Below are positions 17,504 to 29,287 of a stretch of 64,000 nt of DNA, piece by piece. The translations under genes were made by a program, and so were the position numbers. Source of the DNA: an uncultured Bacteroides sp. (GTDB taxonomy: Bacteria; Bacteroidota; Bacteroidia; Bacteroidales; Bacteroidaceae); the NCBI RefSeq assembly GCF_963677945.1, contig NZ_OY782578.1, positions 806,001 through 870,000 of the forward strand, read 5' to 3'. The number at the start of each line of letters is the position of its first letter. Position 1 is the first letter of the stretch. The notes under the pieces were generated by a model. That model searched no databases. It was not told the DNA's origin and saw nothing but the letters and a program-made list of their open reading frames with translations.

Positions 17504-18559
17504 TTAATCAATAATCAACATTGCATCTCCGTAAGTACCGAAGCGGTATCCTTCTTTTATAGCTGTTTGGTAAGCATCCATAACAAAATCATATCCTCCA
17601 AATGCAGCAACAATCATCAGTAATGTTGAAAGCGGCATGTGGAAATTAGAAATCATTGAATTGGCTACTGTAAACTCATAAGGCGGGAAAATAAATTTAT
17701 TAGTCCATCCTTCGAAAGTCTTAAGGTGTCCGTCTGTGCTTACTGTACTTTCTATTGCTCTCATCACAGTAGTTCCAACAGCACAGATGTTTCTGTTAGC
17801 ATCTTTTGCTTTGTTTACTATATCAACAGCTTTCTCAGAAACAAACATTTGCTCTGAGTCCATCTTGTGTTTAGTAAGATCTTCTACATCAATATCGCGG
17901 AAGTTACCAAGGCCGGCATGCATGGTGATAAATGCAAAGTCTATTCCTTTAATCTCCATACGTTTCATCAACTCACGGCTGAAGTGCAAACTTGCGGTAG
18001 GTGCAGTTACAGCTCCTTCGTTTTTAGCAAAGATAGACTGGAATCTTTCTTCGTCATCTGCCTCTACGGGGCGATTGATAATTGTATGTGGAAGTGGAGT
18101 CTCACCAAGAGCATAAAGTGCTTTCTTGAATTCTTCATGAGGTCCGTCATAAAGGAAGCGAAGAGTACGTCCGCGAGAAGTTGTGTTATCAATTACTTCA
18201 GCAACCATTGAATCGTCTTCTCCGAAATATAGCTTGTTACCAATTCTAATTTTACGAGCTGGGTCAACCAATACATCCCACAAACGAAGTTCTTCATTTA
18301 ACTCACGTAATAAGAATACTTCAATACGTGCTCCTGTTTTTTCCTTGTTTCCATAAAGACGGGCAGGGAACACTTTTGTATCGTTGAATACAAAAACATC
18401 TTTATCATCAAAATAATCTAAGATATCCTTAAATACTTTGTGCTCTATTTCACCAGTCTTCTTATGAAGAACCATCAAACGGGATTCATCTCTGTACCTT
18501 GTTGGGTGCAAAGCAATTTTATCCTCTGGAAGCTTAAATTTAAATTGTGATAGTTTCAT
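17504..18559 (-). CDS. queA: S-adenosylmethionine:tRNA ribosyltransferase-isomerase QueA
   Basis: Adds the ribosyl part of SAM to preQ1 in tRNA on the way to queuosine. The 351-residue protein matches QueA along its length: [25 protein letters not shown] at the start, [14 protein letters not shown] near 56-69, [10 protein letters not shown] near 184-193, and [11 protein letters not shown]-type motif [15 protein letters not shown] near 212-226. It lies between truB (20 nt) and folK (12 nt) in a translation/tRNA-modification cluster common in Bacteroidetes. Confidence 0.97.
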   Translation of the reverse strand: MKLSQFKFKLPEDKIALHPTRYRDESRLMVLHKKTGEIEHKVFKDILDYFDDKDVFVFNDTKVFPARLYGNKEKTGARIEVFLLRELNEELRLWDVLVDPARKIRIGNKLYFGEDDSMVAEVIDNTTSRGRTLRFLYDGPHEEFKKALYALGETPLPHTIINRPVEADDEERFQSIFAKNEGAVTAPTASLHFSRELMKRMEIKGIDFAFITMHAGLGNFRDIDVEDLTKHKMDSEQMFVSEKAVDIVNKAKDANRNICAVGTTVMRAIESTVSTDGHLKTFEGWTNKFIFPPYEFTVANSMISNFHMPLSTLLMIVAAFGGYDFVMDAYQTAIKEGYRFGTYGDAMLIID

Positions 18560-18579
18560 ATTTTCTTTCTTTACGTTAG

Positions 18580-19275
18580 TTACTTCTCTATTTCTTGTTT
18601 ATCCAACCATTCCACGAAATCTTCAATTTCCATGCAATGTTCTAATTTTACATCTCCCACACGGGTGCGGATTAGTCCGGTGAGATGGGCACCGCTATTC
18701 AATGCTTCTCCAATATCTCTGGCTAAAGCACGGATATAAGTACCTTTGCTGCACACAACCCGAATCTTTATTTCGGGTAAATTACACTCTAGTAATTCAA
18801 TCTCATCAATAACTAAAGTTTTAGGCTTCAGCTCTACCTCTTTCCCTGCTCTGGCTAGTTCGTAAGCTCTTTCGCCATCGATCTTGCAAGCAGAAAAGGC
18901 CGGCGGTATCTGTTCAATACTTCCTATAAATTTTTTCAGAGCTTCTTCTACCACTTCACGGGTAATATGTTCCGTAGGGTAAGTAGCATCAATCTCTTTT
19001 TCCAGATCAAAAGAAGGAGTAGTTGCTCCCAACTTTATCGTGGCAATATATTCTTTAGTCTGATACTGAAATTCTTCAATTCGCTTGGTTGCTTTACCAA
19101 TGCATATAATCATTACACCTGTAGCTAGCGGATCAAGAGTTCCGGCATGGCCTACTTTTAGCTTTTTTACTCTAAGTTTTCTCAGCAACGGATATTTCAC
19201 CTTTGCTACGAGATTAAAAGAAGTCCACGTTAGTGGCTTGTTGAAGTATAATACTTCTCCTTCAATAAAGTTCAT
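18580..19275 (-). CDS. truB: tRNA pseudouridine-55 synthase TruB
   Basis: Converts U55 in the T-loop of tRNAs to pseudouridine. The 231-residue protein has the catalytic motif [15 protein letters not shown] with nucleophile D48, plus [16 protein letters not shown] and the [16 protein letters not shown] motif near 180-195. It is shorter than the E. coli enzyme and lacks most of the PUA domain, as in other Bacteroidetes. Its start codon overlaps the last base of the uppP stop, so the two genes are translationally coupled. Confidence 0.97.
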   Translation of the reverse strand: MNFIEGEVLYFNKPLTWTSFNLVAKVKYPLLRKLRVKKLKVGHAGTLDPLATGVMIICIGKATKRIEEFQYQTKEYIATIKLGATTPSFDLEKEIDATYPTEHITREVVEEALKKFIGSIEQIPPAFSACKIDGERAYELARAGKEVELKPKTLVIDEIELLECNLPEIKIRVVCSKGTYIRALARDIGEALNSGAHLTGLIRTRVGDVKLEHCMEIEDFVEWLDKQEIEK

Positions 19276-20168
19276 TAAACGACTTCTAAATTATGTCCTA
19301 ACAATAACATCACTAAGATGATTCCTCCCACAATGATTCGGTAATATCCGAAAGCTTTGAATCCGTATTTAGTTACAAAGCTGATAAAGAATTTGATAGC
19401 AAGCAATGCTACAATAAATGCCACTACATTTCCAATTACTAAAGCTCCGATATTCTGACTTAAAACATCAATTCCATTTGGTTCCAGAAGAAGCTTCAAC
19501 AGTTTATAGGCTGTAGCAGCAAACATAGTAGGAACGGCAAGAAAGAATGAAAACTCGGCAGCTGTTTTGCGAGACATCTTTTGTGCCATACCTCCTACAA
19601 TGGTAGCCATTGAACGAGAAACGCCTGGTATCATGGCTATGCATTGGAAAAGACCGATATTAAAAGCCTTCTTTTCACTCAGGCCTTTACTTTCATCTAC
19701 TTTGGTAAAGATCTTATCCACAAAGAGCATAAATACTCCACCAATTACAAGCATGATTGCAACAACTTCTACACTTTCCAGCATTTTATCAATTTTATCA
19801 CTGAATGCAAACCCGAAAAAAGCTGCCGGAATAAATGCAACTAAGAGTTTCCAATAGAAATCAAACTTATAGATGAATCTTTTGACATAAACAACAACTT
19901 TCCCAGAAAAAGGTTTGTCTGCCGCTGCTTGTTGATCAAAGATTTTGCATTTATTCAGTTTAAAGAAACGTTTCCAGTAAAGTACTACTACCGAAAGAAT
20001 AGCTCCAAATTGGATTATTACAGTAAATGCTTTTACAAACTCAGTACTCTGAACGCCCAACATATTTTGAGCAATAATCATATGTCCGGTGGAAGATACC
20101 GGAAGAAATTCTGTTAGACCTTCAACAATAGCAATTATGATGGTTTGTAAATATGATAAATCTCCCAT
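19275..20168 (-). CDS. uppP: Undecaprenyl-diphosphatase UppP (BacA)
   Basis: Membrane phosphatase that recycles undecaprenyl diphosphate for peptidoglycan and other envelope polymers. The 297-residue protein has about seven hydrophobic segments and both family motifs: [16 protein letters not shown] near 17-32 and [15 protein letters not shown] near 176-190. The gene is 2 nt downstream of the DUF3098 gene and overlaps truB by one base. Confidence 0.97.
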   Translation of the reverse strand: MGDLSYLQTIIIAIVEGLTEFLPVSSTGHMIIAQNMLGVQSTEFVKAFTVIIQFGAILSVVVLYWKRFFKLNKCKIFDQQAAADKPFSGKVVVYVKRFIYKFDFYWKLLVAFIPAAFFGFAFSDKIDKMLESVEVVAIMLVIGGVFMLFVDKIFTKVDESKGLSEKKAFNIGLFQCIAMIPGVSRSMATIVGGMAQKMSRKTAAEFSFFLAVPTMFAATAYKLLKLLLEPNGIDVLSQNIGALVIGNVVAFIVALLAIKFFISFVTKYGFKAFGYYRIIVGGIILVMLLLGHNLEVV

Positions 20169-20170
20169 TC

Positions 20171-20401
20171 TTATTCTTCAGATTTTGGTTTACGAACTAC
20201 TCCATAGATCATAAATATAAATCCTAAGAAGCAAATTACCGGAGCAAGTTTAATTCTACGTGCGCTGAAAATATCTGGTTGGAAAGTTGTTTCTGTAGTA
20301 GAAGGACCAGCCATTAATATAAAGCCCAGAATAACAACGATCATTCCTATTGCCAATAAGATAAAATTTGTCTTACCAAAGGCTAATTTCTTTTTATCCA
20401 T
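20171..20401 (-). CDS. DUF3098 small membrane protein
   Basis: A 76-residue protein with two hydrophobic segments (about 12-29 and 50-66) separated by a polar loop with [14 protein letters not shown]. This is the DUF3098 family found in Bacteroidetes between ftsX and uppP; its function is not known. The location, 27 nt after ftsX and 2 nt before uppP, suggests a role in envelope or division processes. Confidence 0.88.
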   Translation of the reverse strand: MDKKKLAFGKTNFILLAIGMIVVILGFILMAGPSTTETTFQPDIFSARRIKLAPVICFLGFIFMIYGVVRKPKSEE

Positions 20402-20428
20402 ATTCTTTGTTTATTATGTTTCTTGTTG

Positions 20429-21310
20429 TTAGATATAGTAAAGAGTACTTGCTTTCATTCTCAGATATCTGTTAATAGAAAGATAAGCACATAAGAATGT
20501 TATTATAATGCCGAAAAGGAATACTGATGCAGAAACAATAAGCATTACCTCAGGAGTAACAATAGAGATAAGCTCCGGCTCATAGTTTACTAGCATATTT
20601 GCTCCTCCCAGCAATATAGCATCTGCAGCAAAAGCTGATATTAATCCAATCCATATATTACGGATGAGGAACGGTTTCCGTATAAATCCCCAATTGGCAC
20701 CAACAAGTTTCATAGTGTGAATCAGGAATCTCTTGGAATATATTGTCAGCCGTATTGTATTGTTGATCAATGCAAAAGAAATAAGAGTGAGCAAGCCGGC
20801 AAGGCAAAGTAACACAATACTTATGTTGCGGATATTATTGTTCACAGAATCAATCAAGTCTTTCTGGTACAGAATCTCCTGAATATTTGTATTCTTTTTG
20901 ATCTTTCTTTCAATCTTGGCAATACTGTCGGAGTTTGCATAAGCAGAGTTCAGCTTCACCTCAATTGATGCAGTAAATGGGTTATATCCTAAAAAGTCTT
21001 CAGGGTCGGTTCCCATAGCTATGCTTTGCTCGCGGAGCGCCTGTTGTTTTGATATATAACTGGATTGCTTTACGAAAGGTTCTTTATTTAGTTCCTTCTG
21101 CATGGTAAGAATCTCCGATTCGGGCATATCATCACTGATAAGGATCGAGAAGTTTATATTCTCACGCACGTATACAGACAGATTGTTTGCTGAGAGTACA
21201 AAAAACACAACTAATCCCAGCAAAAGCAAAACCAGCATAGTGCTGATACTTGAAGTTACACTTTGAATATCGAAGTATGGAACAGTATTTGTTTTATGTT
21301 TATTTCTCAT
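20429..21310 (-). CDS. ftsX: Cell division protein FtsX
   Basis: Permease-like partner of the FtsE ATPase; together they activate peptidoglycan hydrolysis at the septum. About 293 residues with one N-terminal and three C-terminal membrane segments and the FtsX extracellular domain between them (contains VKQSSYISKQQAL and DFLGYNPFTASIEV). The start at 21310 (MRNKHKTN) is preferred over the one at 21331, which would extend the overlap with the upstream methyltransferase gene from 11 to 32 nt. No ftsE is next to it, which is common in Bacteroidetes. Confidence 0.9.
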   Translation of the reverse strand: MRNKHKTNTVPYFDIQSVTSSISTMLVLLLLGLVVFFVLSANNLSVYVRENINFSILISDDMPESEILTMQKELNKEPFVKQSSYISKQQALREQSIAMGTDPEDFLGYNPFTASIEVKLNSAYANSDSIAKIERKIKKNTNIQEILYQKDLIDSVNNNIRNISIVLLCLAGLLTLISFALINNTIRLTIYSKRFLIHTMKLVGANWGFIRKPFLIRNIWIGLISAFAADAILLGGANMLVNYEPELISIVTPEVMLIVSASVFLFGIIITFLCAYLSINRYLRMKASTLYYI

Positions 21311-22208
21311 AACCTTTTTTTCTGAATACATAAATAATAGAGCTGCTCTTTTCTTTATTACTTAAAGAACTGAACCAAGCAAGTGTACCTGCAAACATTC
21401 CTTTGACAAGACTTGATTTGCTCTCTTTATATTTCTCACTCAATATAGATACATAAAATGCATCAAATGGCATTGGTAAATGATTTGCTAATGTAAAGTT
21501 GTGCTTCTCTCCAAACTTCTTTATGGAGTCTGGTGTAAAATGCCATAAATGGCGAGGAACATCATAAGCTGCCCAGAATTCTTTGTATTTTTGTGCATCA
21601 AATGAAGAACAGTTTGGAACTGCAACGATTAAAGTTCCATCATCTGCCAGTAACTCATAAAGTCTTTCCCATGTTTCATTCAGGTGCTCTAAGTGTTCCA
21701 TTACGTGCCATAGAGTAATTGCGTCAAATGAACCCGTAGAAAAATCCTTTAGTCCCGAATCGTCTTTTACATCAAGATTGAAATTCTTTTTTGCAAACGA
21801 ACGTGCTTGCGCGCTTTTCTCAATAGCTTCAACGTTCCAGCCTTTTTGTTGCATGGTATGAGAGAAATACCCGGTTCCGGTTCCGATATCCAGAATCCTT
21901 CCCGAAGTTTTTCCGGTAACGTTATTGATTAATTGCGCCTTTTTCTGAAGCATGCGTGAACGCACCAAATGATAAATCTCGTTCATCATCCCTTTCTTTG
22001 TATCGCTGTGGGAAATGTAATCCGGTGTTTCGTAGTATTTTCCAATTTCTTTTTCCACGGGAAATCCCTGTGTAAACTGGAAATCACAATTCTCACATTG
22101 AAATAGGTCGAATTGTTCTCCGGAAGCGTAAAAATCAGTACATGTCATCTTCTTATTAAGGTGTGTTCCACCACAAAGAGGACAAGTGTTTATCGTGAGT
22201 TTATTCAT
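21300..22208 (-). CDS. Class I SAM-dependent methyltransferase with N-terminal zinc-ribbon-like segment
   Basis: About 302 residues starting MNKLTINTCPLCGG. The N-terminus has two CxxC pairs (CPLCGG and QCENCDF) like a small zinc ribbon. The Rossmann domain follows with motif I RILDIGTGTGYFSHTMQQ, acidic EAIEKS after strand 2, and DAITLWHVMEHLEHL. The type resembles methyltransferase-like proteins of polysaccharide and ubiquinone-like modification; the substrate is unknown. The start at 22208 is chosen because the extra 15 residues in front are unlike the family start. It overlaps ftsX by 11 nt. Confidence 0.85.
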   Translation of the reverse strand: MNKLTINTCPLCGGTHLNKKMTCTDFYASGEQFDLFQCENCDFQFTQGFPVEKEIGKYYETPDYISHSDTKKGMMNEIYHLVRSRMLQKKAQLINNVTGKTSGRILDIGTGTGYFSHTMQQKGWNVEAIEKSAQARSFAKKNFNLDVKDDSGLKDFSTGSFDAITLWHVMEHLEHLNETWERLYELLADDGTLIVAVPNCSSFDAQKYKEFWAAYDVPRHLWHFTPDSIKKFGEKHNFTLANHLPMPFDAFYVSILSEKYKESKSSLVKGMFAGTLAWFSSLSNKEKSSSIIYVFRKKGYEK

Positions 22209-22496
22209 TTGTTTATTACCATCTTGTATAGCCGCGATTATATATGGCCACACTTCACCCTAATTTGGTGCAAATAAACAAATAAAAAGTGAGGTATAAG
22301 CTATTCTTTAAGGATTTTTAATTAACATAGTTTCGTCTTATTCTACAAGCCAGGTTGCTGTTTCTTGAAAACGTTTGCACTAATGGGTAATTCTGTTTTT
22401 TGTTATAAACTGCCTGATTCTTATTATAATTTATTTGCTTTGTACTTGTAATGTGTTGTTTTGCTAATGCGATTGAGAAACTGCTCATAAAAAACC

Positions 22497-22514
22497 TTAT
22501 TATAATTATAATAA
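22497..22514. repeat. Perfect 18-bp AT palindrome upstream of GH97
   Basis: TTATTATAATTATAATAA is a perfect palindrome ending 21 bp before the alpha-glucosidase ATG. It may be an operator or just low-complexity DNA. The rest of 22254-22535 shows no gene. Confidence 0.35.
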
Positions 22515-22523
22515 AATCAATAA

Positions 22524-24668
<2,145 letters not shown>

Positions 24669-24697
24669 TGTAACGCTGTAAAAAGTGTTTCAGATAA

Positions 24698-24756
24698 GCG
24701 CGGGCAACTATACCATATTTCTGTATATTTACGGGGTGGTATAAAGTTGCCCGCGC
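24698..24756 (+). terminator. Hairpin after GH97 gene
   Basis: GCGCGGGCAACT and AGTTGCCCGCGC arms, extended by TACCA/TGGTA, form a GC-rich stem 30 nt after the stop codon. A short TTATTTT follows. It is a likely terminator although the T-run is weak. Confidence 0.7.
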
Positions 24757-25098
24757 CTTATTTTCAGTGGCTTATCTTAAAAAATAAAATAGTAAGACGG
24801 AAAATAACCTTTTATCTTTCTACTTTTGAATGTTTCTCTGAGTTAAAAAGTGTTTTATTGTTGATTATCAGCTGATTAATTTTGTTAAAACCATGCCCAC
24901 AAGTATTTATTCTATCAAAATAAGGCTTTATATCTTTGGCTAAAAACATTTGTTAACAACTATTCCTTATTCTCTTTGTAAATTTTTCGCCAATAAAATA
25001 AATTCATTCACCAATAAATAAAATCCAATGGTGAATAATTGTAAAACTATTGAGCAATAGTTTTATTCGTATATTTGTCAAATTTAGAATAGAATATT
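24757..25098. promoter_or_regulatory. Non-coding region before the NTF2-like gene, with repeats and promoter
   Basis: No gene is seen here. An inverted repeat ATTCACCA (25006-25013) / TGGTGAAT (25029-25036) and a palindrome CTATTG-AG-CAATAG (25047-25060) lie directly in front of a TATATTTG -7 element at 25070-25077. CCAATAAAATAAA-like sequence occurs twice as a direct repeat. The layout suggests a regulated promoter for the lipoprotein gene at 25099. Confidence 0.5.
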
Positions 25099-25500
25099 AT
25101 GAAATACTTATATGCCGTTTTGTTTATCTCAGCAACATTAATTTCTTGTAAGAAGAGCTGCAAAGAAGTTCCTCAAAAAGATAATAATATATCAATTGCA
25201 AAAGATTGGGTAAAAGTTGATTCTGCCTATGCTGAATTTCGATCAAGAAACCTTGAACCAGGTAAAGGTGTAACAAGAGATCTGGTACCCAATGAAGAAA
25301 CTGCAATTAAAATAGCTGAGGTAATATTATTCTCTATTTATGGTCAGAAAATATATACTAATCGTCCATACACCATAGAACTAAGGAATAGTGTATGGAT
25401 TATTGAGGGCACGCTTCCTAAAGGTTGCCAAGGAGGAGTTCCTTATATTGAGATTCAGAAAAAGGATGGAAAGATATTAAAGGTTATGCATGGTAAGTAA
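25099..25500 (+). CDS. NTF2-fold immunity-like lipoprotein
   Basis: A 133-residue lipoprotein: signal with lipobox LISC (Cys17) and KK after it. Residues 64-133 match the NTF2-fold immunity family as I know it: PNEETAIKIAEVIL, YGQKIYTNRPYTIEL, VWIIEGTLPKG, GGVPYIEIQKKDGKIL and a final MHGK. Such proteins often protect against contact-dependent or type VI effectors. No toxin gene is next to it, so it is an orphan here. A role in some other envelope process remains possible. Confidence 0.75.
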   Translation: MKYLYAVLFISATLISCKKSCKEVPQKDNNISIAKDWVKVDSAYAEFRSRNLEPGKGVTRDLVPNEETAIKIAEVILFSIYGQKIYTNRPYTIELRNSVWIIEGTLPKGCQGGVPYIEIQKKDGKILKVMHGK

Positions 25501-25537
25501 CTTCTAAAAGTTACTACATGCATAAATCAATATCCTT

Positions 25538-26188
25538 TTATAGTAATAGCGACTTTAGCCCTTTTACATCTTCAACAATAAAATCGGCACCGGCGTGTTC
25601 AAGTTCGGTTCTGCTTCCATACCCATAAAGAACACCCACGGAAGATATTCCGTTATTCTTTGCACCTTCAATATCGTGTTTCCGATCGCCAATCATTGTT
25701 ACGCGAGATAAATCAGTAATCTTATTCGTGCTAAGCACATATTTAATCACATCAGTTTTTGTAGAGCGACTTCCGTCCAGTGTACTTCCGCCAATGAAGG
25801 TGAAATAGTGCGATAGTTTGAAGTGGTCAAGAATTCGCTTGGCAAAAGGTTCGGGTTTTGAAGTAGCAAGCATCAATATTCTTCCCTGATCGATTTGCGA
25901 CTGGAGAAAATCCTTTATTCCTTCATATTCATTATTCTCAAATATACCTTTAGTAGCAAAATATTCACGGTATTTACCTAAAGCAATTTGTGCCTGTTCG
26001 TCTGTAAAGTGATAGAATTCTTTGAATGAATCTATAAGAGGAGGACCAATAAACGGGCAAAGCTCTTCAAGGTTGTGTACTTTAATTCCAAAGAAAGCTA
26101 ATGCGTGTTGTACGGAACGTGTAATGCCAATCATGGGGTCGGTTAATGTTCCGTCTAAATCAAGAAGTATGTACTGGATATTTTTCAT
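25538..26188 (-). CDS. HAD-superfamily phosphatase (phosphoglycolate phosphatase-like)
   Basis: Cytosolic HAD hydrolase of 216 residues with motif I LLDLDGTLTDP (D10, D12), motif II LATSKPEPFA near 108-117, conserved Lys in the STKTDVIKYVL region and motif III MIGDRKHDIEGAKNNGI near 171-187. A C1 cap of helices occupies about 15-80. Best fit is the Gph/5'-nucleotidase-like branch; the substrate is not certain. It is convergent with the lipoprotein gene at 25099-25500. Confidence 0.85.
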   Translation of the reverse strand: MKNIQYILLDLDGTLTDPMIGITRSVQHALAFFGIKVHNLEELCPFIGPPLIDSFKEFYHFTDEQAQIALGKYREYFATKGIFENNEYEGIKDFLQSQIDQGRILMLATSKPEPFAKRILDHFKLSHYFTFIGGSTLDGSRSTKTDVIKYVLSTNKITDLSRVTMIGDRKHDIEGAKNNGISSVGVLYGYGSRTELEHAGADFIVEDVKGLKSLLL

Positions 26189-26219
26189 GATGCAAATACA
26201 GAATTTATTATTTGCAGGG

Positions 26220-26227
26220 CAAATGTA
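26220..26227 (-). promoter_or_regulatory. -7 element of the HAD phosphatase gene
   Basis: TACATTTG on the minus strand, 32 bp before the start codon. Confidence 0.55.
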
Positions 26228-26470
26228 CGCATTTTCTTTGCTTGTTCTTTCATTTGTCCAATATTAAATGTTCATTTTTGTACTAAAATCAGGTTTATTT
26301 GCTTGTAAATCAGTTTAATAATGCAATTTCTATTTGTCCAATGCTTGTCCGGTAAAATCTGATTTATTATGCTTTACTTTGCATCAGGATAAGAAGTCGC
26401 ATAATTAAAACATGTATTCATATAATAGACTTACGCTTAACTATTCTATCTGTTTCTTTAAAATCTCTAA

Positions 26471-26578
26471 TGGCATTCCTTGGAAATGAATTTAGTCGTT
26501 TTCATTCAATTTCTATAATGGAATGCCACTAGATCTGGTGTCGGGTTAAGAATTTTTGTCTTAACCCGGCTGCCAGAT
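26471..26578. other. Two tandem hairpins in the gap before tRNA-Met
   Basis: The 513-bp stretch 26189-26701 holds no gene, but two strong inverted repeats sit side by side. The first has arms TGGCATTCC (26471-26479) and GGAATGCCA (26520-26528). The second has outer arms ATCTGG / CCAGAT (26533-26538, 26573-26578) and inner arms CGGGTTAAG / CTTAACCCG. They could be part of a small RNA, a processing signal or a remnant of a mobile element. No T-run follows either. Confidence 0.45.
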
Positions 26579-26644
26579 ACAGTTGATTTTTCTTCTTACT
26601 TTAATAGCTCTGATGTTTTTTTCTCTCTTTTTAATCAAAAACTC

Positions 26645-26675
26645 TTGCATATTTCACTAAAACATTATACTTTTG
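26645..26675 (+). promoter_or_regulatory. Promoter of tRNA-Met
   Basis: TTG at 26645-26647 and TACTTTTG at 26668-26675 with 20-bp spacing fit the Bacteroidetes -33/-7 promoter. The tRNA begins 26 bp after it. Confidence 0.75.
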
Positions 26676-26701
26676 TACCCGCAACCAATAAATGGAAGCA
26701 C

Positions 26702-26775
26702 GGGCTTTTAGCTCAGTTGGTTAGAGCAACAGACTCATAATCTGGAGGTCCTTGGTTCAAGCCCAAGATGGCCCA
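26702..26775 (+). tRNA. tRNA-Met (anticodon CAT)
   Basis: A 74-nt cloverleaf: acceptor GGGC paired to GCCC near 26771, D-arm AGCTCAGTTGGTTAGAGC, anticodon stem CAGA/TCTG around loop CTCATAA, T-arm CTTGG-TTCAAGC-CCAAG and discriminator A. CCA is not encoded (CCT follows). The anticodon CAT could also serve tRNA-Ile2 after lysidine modification; the elongator Met reading is preferred. A promoter and a terminator flank it, so it is a single-gene unit. Confidence 0.95.
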
Positions 26776-26789
26776 CCTCAAAGAAATCA

Positions 26790-26822
26790 AGCCGTTACAA
26801 AATATTTGTAACGGCTTTTTTT
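26790..26822 (+). terminator. Rho-independent terminator of tRNA-Met
   Basis: AGCCGTTACAAA / TTTGTAACGGCT stem with a 3-nt loop and a run of T, 15 nt after the tRNA. Confidence 0.95.
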
Positions 26823-27034
26823 ATCCATTATGCACAATTTGTATATGCCTTGAGTGGCAAAAAGAATATTGATAATAATGAATGGATAAAGAGAATCTGT
26901 TTTTTAAACTCATTTCCTTCAAATAATTTGCATATATCACAAAATTTAGAGAATATTGCATCTGTTTGCGCACACGATAATTATAAAGGCAATACTTTGC
27001 ATTCCATATAACCATTGAAATACTTAATAAAAAC

Positions 27035-28228
27035 ATGTCTTACGTTCGAATTTTACCTAAAAAAGTATTTGTCATCATTGGCATGATGCTTTTAGTTGCT
27101 AACCTGTTTGCTCAGGGAAAAGAGCAGAAAAAGGAATATTCTCCTATAAGTTTGAAACCGTTTTCGGACAGTTCCCGACACTGGTACGGAATACATGATG
27201 ACCACAATATTATAAATCCAAAGCTTGACCAGCCAAAATACAAAGAATCAGAAATTATAAAGATTGCGGATAATATTCTGCTTTATCAGCGTAATAACGG
27301 CGGGTGGCCTAAGAACTATGATGTGCAGGCAATACTTACTTCACAACAAACTGATAGCTTGATGAAGACAAAGGATATGGTTCATACTACCTTTGATAAC
27401 TCTACAACATATACTCATGTTGATTATTTGGCTCAGGTTTATACGATTACTCATATTCAGAAATATAGAATAGCTTGTGAGAAAGGGCTGAAATTTATTC
27501 TTTCGGCTCAATATCCTAATGGTGGATGGCCGCAATACTATCCTTTGGAAAAAGGATATAGCCGACATATTACTTTTAATGACGGTGCATACATCGGAGT
27601 GATGGATGTTTTGAAAAAGATAGTAACCAATGATACCAATTACTCTTTTTTAAATAAAAACCTGAGAGAGAAAGTTGCTTTGGCTTATCAGAAAGGAATT
27701 GACTGTATTCTGAAATCGCAGATTGTTGACAAAGGCCGACTTACTGCATGGTGCCAACAGCATGATGAGGTATCTCTGAAACCTGCATGGGCCAGAGCAT
27801 TCGAACCACCTTGCATTTGTAATGGCGAGAGTGTTGGAATTGTATTGTTCTTGATGGGTTTAGATCATCCCGACCAGAAAATAATCACTTCTGTGCAAGC
27901 TGCAGTGAAATGGTTTCAGGATTCTAAAATTCTAAATACCCGGGTAGAAACCGTACAGGCAGCTCCCGAAAAATCTATCTATAAAACAAGTACCACCGAC
28001 AGAATTGTTGTTATCGATTCTCTTGCTTCTCCTATATGGACACGTTATTATGAATTGGAAACAGAACGTCCTATGTTTAGCGACAGAAACAGTAAGATTC
28101 TTTATTCATTATCGGAAGTTGGTCGTGAAAGGAGAAGTGGATATGGCTGGTATACCTATGCTCCGCAGGATGTACTGAATAAGTATCCGAAGTGGCTGAA
28201 GCGATGGGTGCCTAGTGAAAATAAGTAG
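27035..28228 (+). CDS. Pectate lyase, PL10 family (PelA-like)
   Basis: Secreted lyase of 397 residues that cleaves polygalacturonate by beta-elimination. A signal peptide covers about 1-26 (ends NLFAQ). PL10 motifs are clear: NNGGWPKNYD near 89-98, TTFDNSTTYTHVDYL near 118-132, YPNGGWPQYYPL near 160-171, HITFNDGA near 177-184, and the segment TAWCQQHDEVSLKPAWARAFEP with the family's conserved arginines. No other pectin-degradation gene is adjacent; GH97 is 2.4 kb away. The stop is 1 bp from that of the convergent PhzF-like gene. Confidence 0.93.
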   Translation: MSYVRILPKKVFVIIGMMLLVANLFAQGKEQKKEYSPISLKPFSDSSRHWYGIHDDHNIINPKLDQPKYKESEIIKIADNILLYQRNNGGWPKNYDVQAILTSQQTDSLMKTKDMVHTTFDNSTTYTHVDYLAQVYTITHIQKYRIACEKGLKFILSAQYPNGGWPQYYPLEKGYSRHITFNDGAYIGVMDVLKKIVTNDTNYSFLNKNLREKVALAYQKGIDCILKSQIVDKGRLTAWCQQHDEVSLKPAWARAFEPPCICNGESVGIVLFLMGLDHPDQKIITSVQAAVKWFQDSKILNTRVETVQAAPEKSIYKTSTTDRIVVIDSLASPIWTRYYELETERPMFSDRNSKILYSLSEVGRERRSGYGWYTYAPQDVLNKYPKWLKRWVPSENK

Positions 28229-28229
28229 T

Positions 28230-29132
28230 CTACACTATAATTTCTGTTTTGAAAACAGCTATAGCATCACCCTTTATCTGAATCAGGGTTGGTTTATTAT
28301 TTTCAACCAGAACTTTAACATTAACAACTCCAAGTCTGTTTATTGCTTCTCCTTGACGGCCGTTAAACTCGAAGTAGTCATTCTTAGTCTCGATTATTTT
28401 GTTTTGAATCAGATAACCTCCTAATGGTCCGTTGGCATTACCGGTTACCGGATCTTCATTTATACCAATTGCAGGGGCAAACATTCTGCCGTAAGTTAAT
28501 ACATCTTTATCATCTGAATCAAATGTAAAGACAAAGTACCCGTTACATTCAATTTCTGCACTCAGGTTTGCTAACTCATTAAAATTAGGAGTTAATAAAT
28601 TAAGCTTTTCACGAGTATTTATTCCAATCATAACTTTAGAATGGCCGGTTGATGCTATCTGAATAGGACAGTTTTTATTCATATCACTATCCTCTAGTCC
28701 TAGAGCTTTAATAGTTCTTTGAGAAGTTGTGCTATCAAATGTTTCGCTAAGACTAAACTCTCCCTGGGTCATTATAATCTGATAATTTCTGTTGTTCTTT
28801 ATTATTTCAAAAGGGAGAATACCTACATTGGTTTTAATCTTTAGCACACAGGAATCTAAGTTTTCCTCAAGCGCTTTTGCATACATTGCTGCAATTGTAG
28901 CATGTCCGCAGATAGGCACTTCACTTTTAGGAGTAAAATATCGTATTATTCCGTCATAGTTTAAACTATCTGAAGAGAATAGAAATGCTGTTTCTGAATT
29001 ATTTAGTTCGCGTGCAATCATTTGCATTTGGTTATCATTCAATCCATCGGCATTGACAACCACCCCAGCCGGATTACCTTTAAATTTTTCTTTTGTAAAA
29101 GAATCAATCTGATATACGGTTAGCTTTTTCAT
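28230..29132 (-). CDS. PhzF-family isomerase-like protein
   Basis: A 300-residue two-domain protein of the PhzF/diaminopimelate-epimerase fold. The start VYQIDSFTKEKFKGNPAGVVV, the catalytic Glu in NNSETAFLF (about 45-53), CGHATIAAMYA near 75-85 and DPVTGNANGPLGGYL near 228-242 are all family marks. PhzF itself isomerises a phenazine precursor, but most members have unknown substrates and no phenazine genes are here. It appears to be a single-gene unit. Confidence 0.92.
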   Translation of the reverse strand: MKKLTVYQIDSFTKEKFKGNPAGVVVNADGLNDNQMQMIARELNNSETAFLFSSDSLNYDGIIRYFTPKSEVPICGHATIAAMYAKALEENLDSCVLKIKTNVGILPFEIIKNNRNYQIIMTQGEFSLSETFDSTTSQRTIKALGLEDSDMNKNCPIQIASTGHSKVMIGINTREKLNLLTPNFNELANLSAEIECNGYFVFTFDSDDKDVLTYGRMFAPAIGINEDPVTGNANGPLGGYLIQNKIIETKNDYFEFNGRQGEAINRLGVVNVKVLVENNKPTLIQIKGDAIAVFKTEIIV

Positions 29133-29287
29133 TCTGAATTTTAATTATGAAAAATTTTATTTTTGGGAATGTCTGTTTACAAGAATAGCTCTATTCCTGT
29201 TTTCTGCAAAGGTCTAAAAGTTTTTGCAAAAAAGAGGAGTAAAGCTATTTAAATTTATTCAGAAGAAAAATATCTGAATGTTTTCTT

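Noticed and set aside
17736-18211. Two overlapping plus-strand frames of 114-126 codons
   Set aside because: Both are antisense to queA and have no recognisable motifs.
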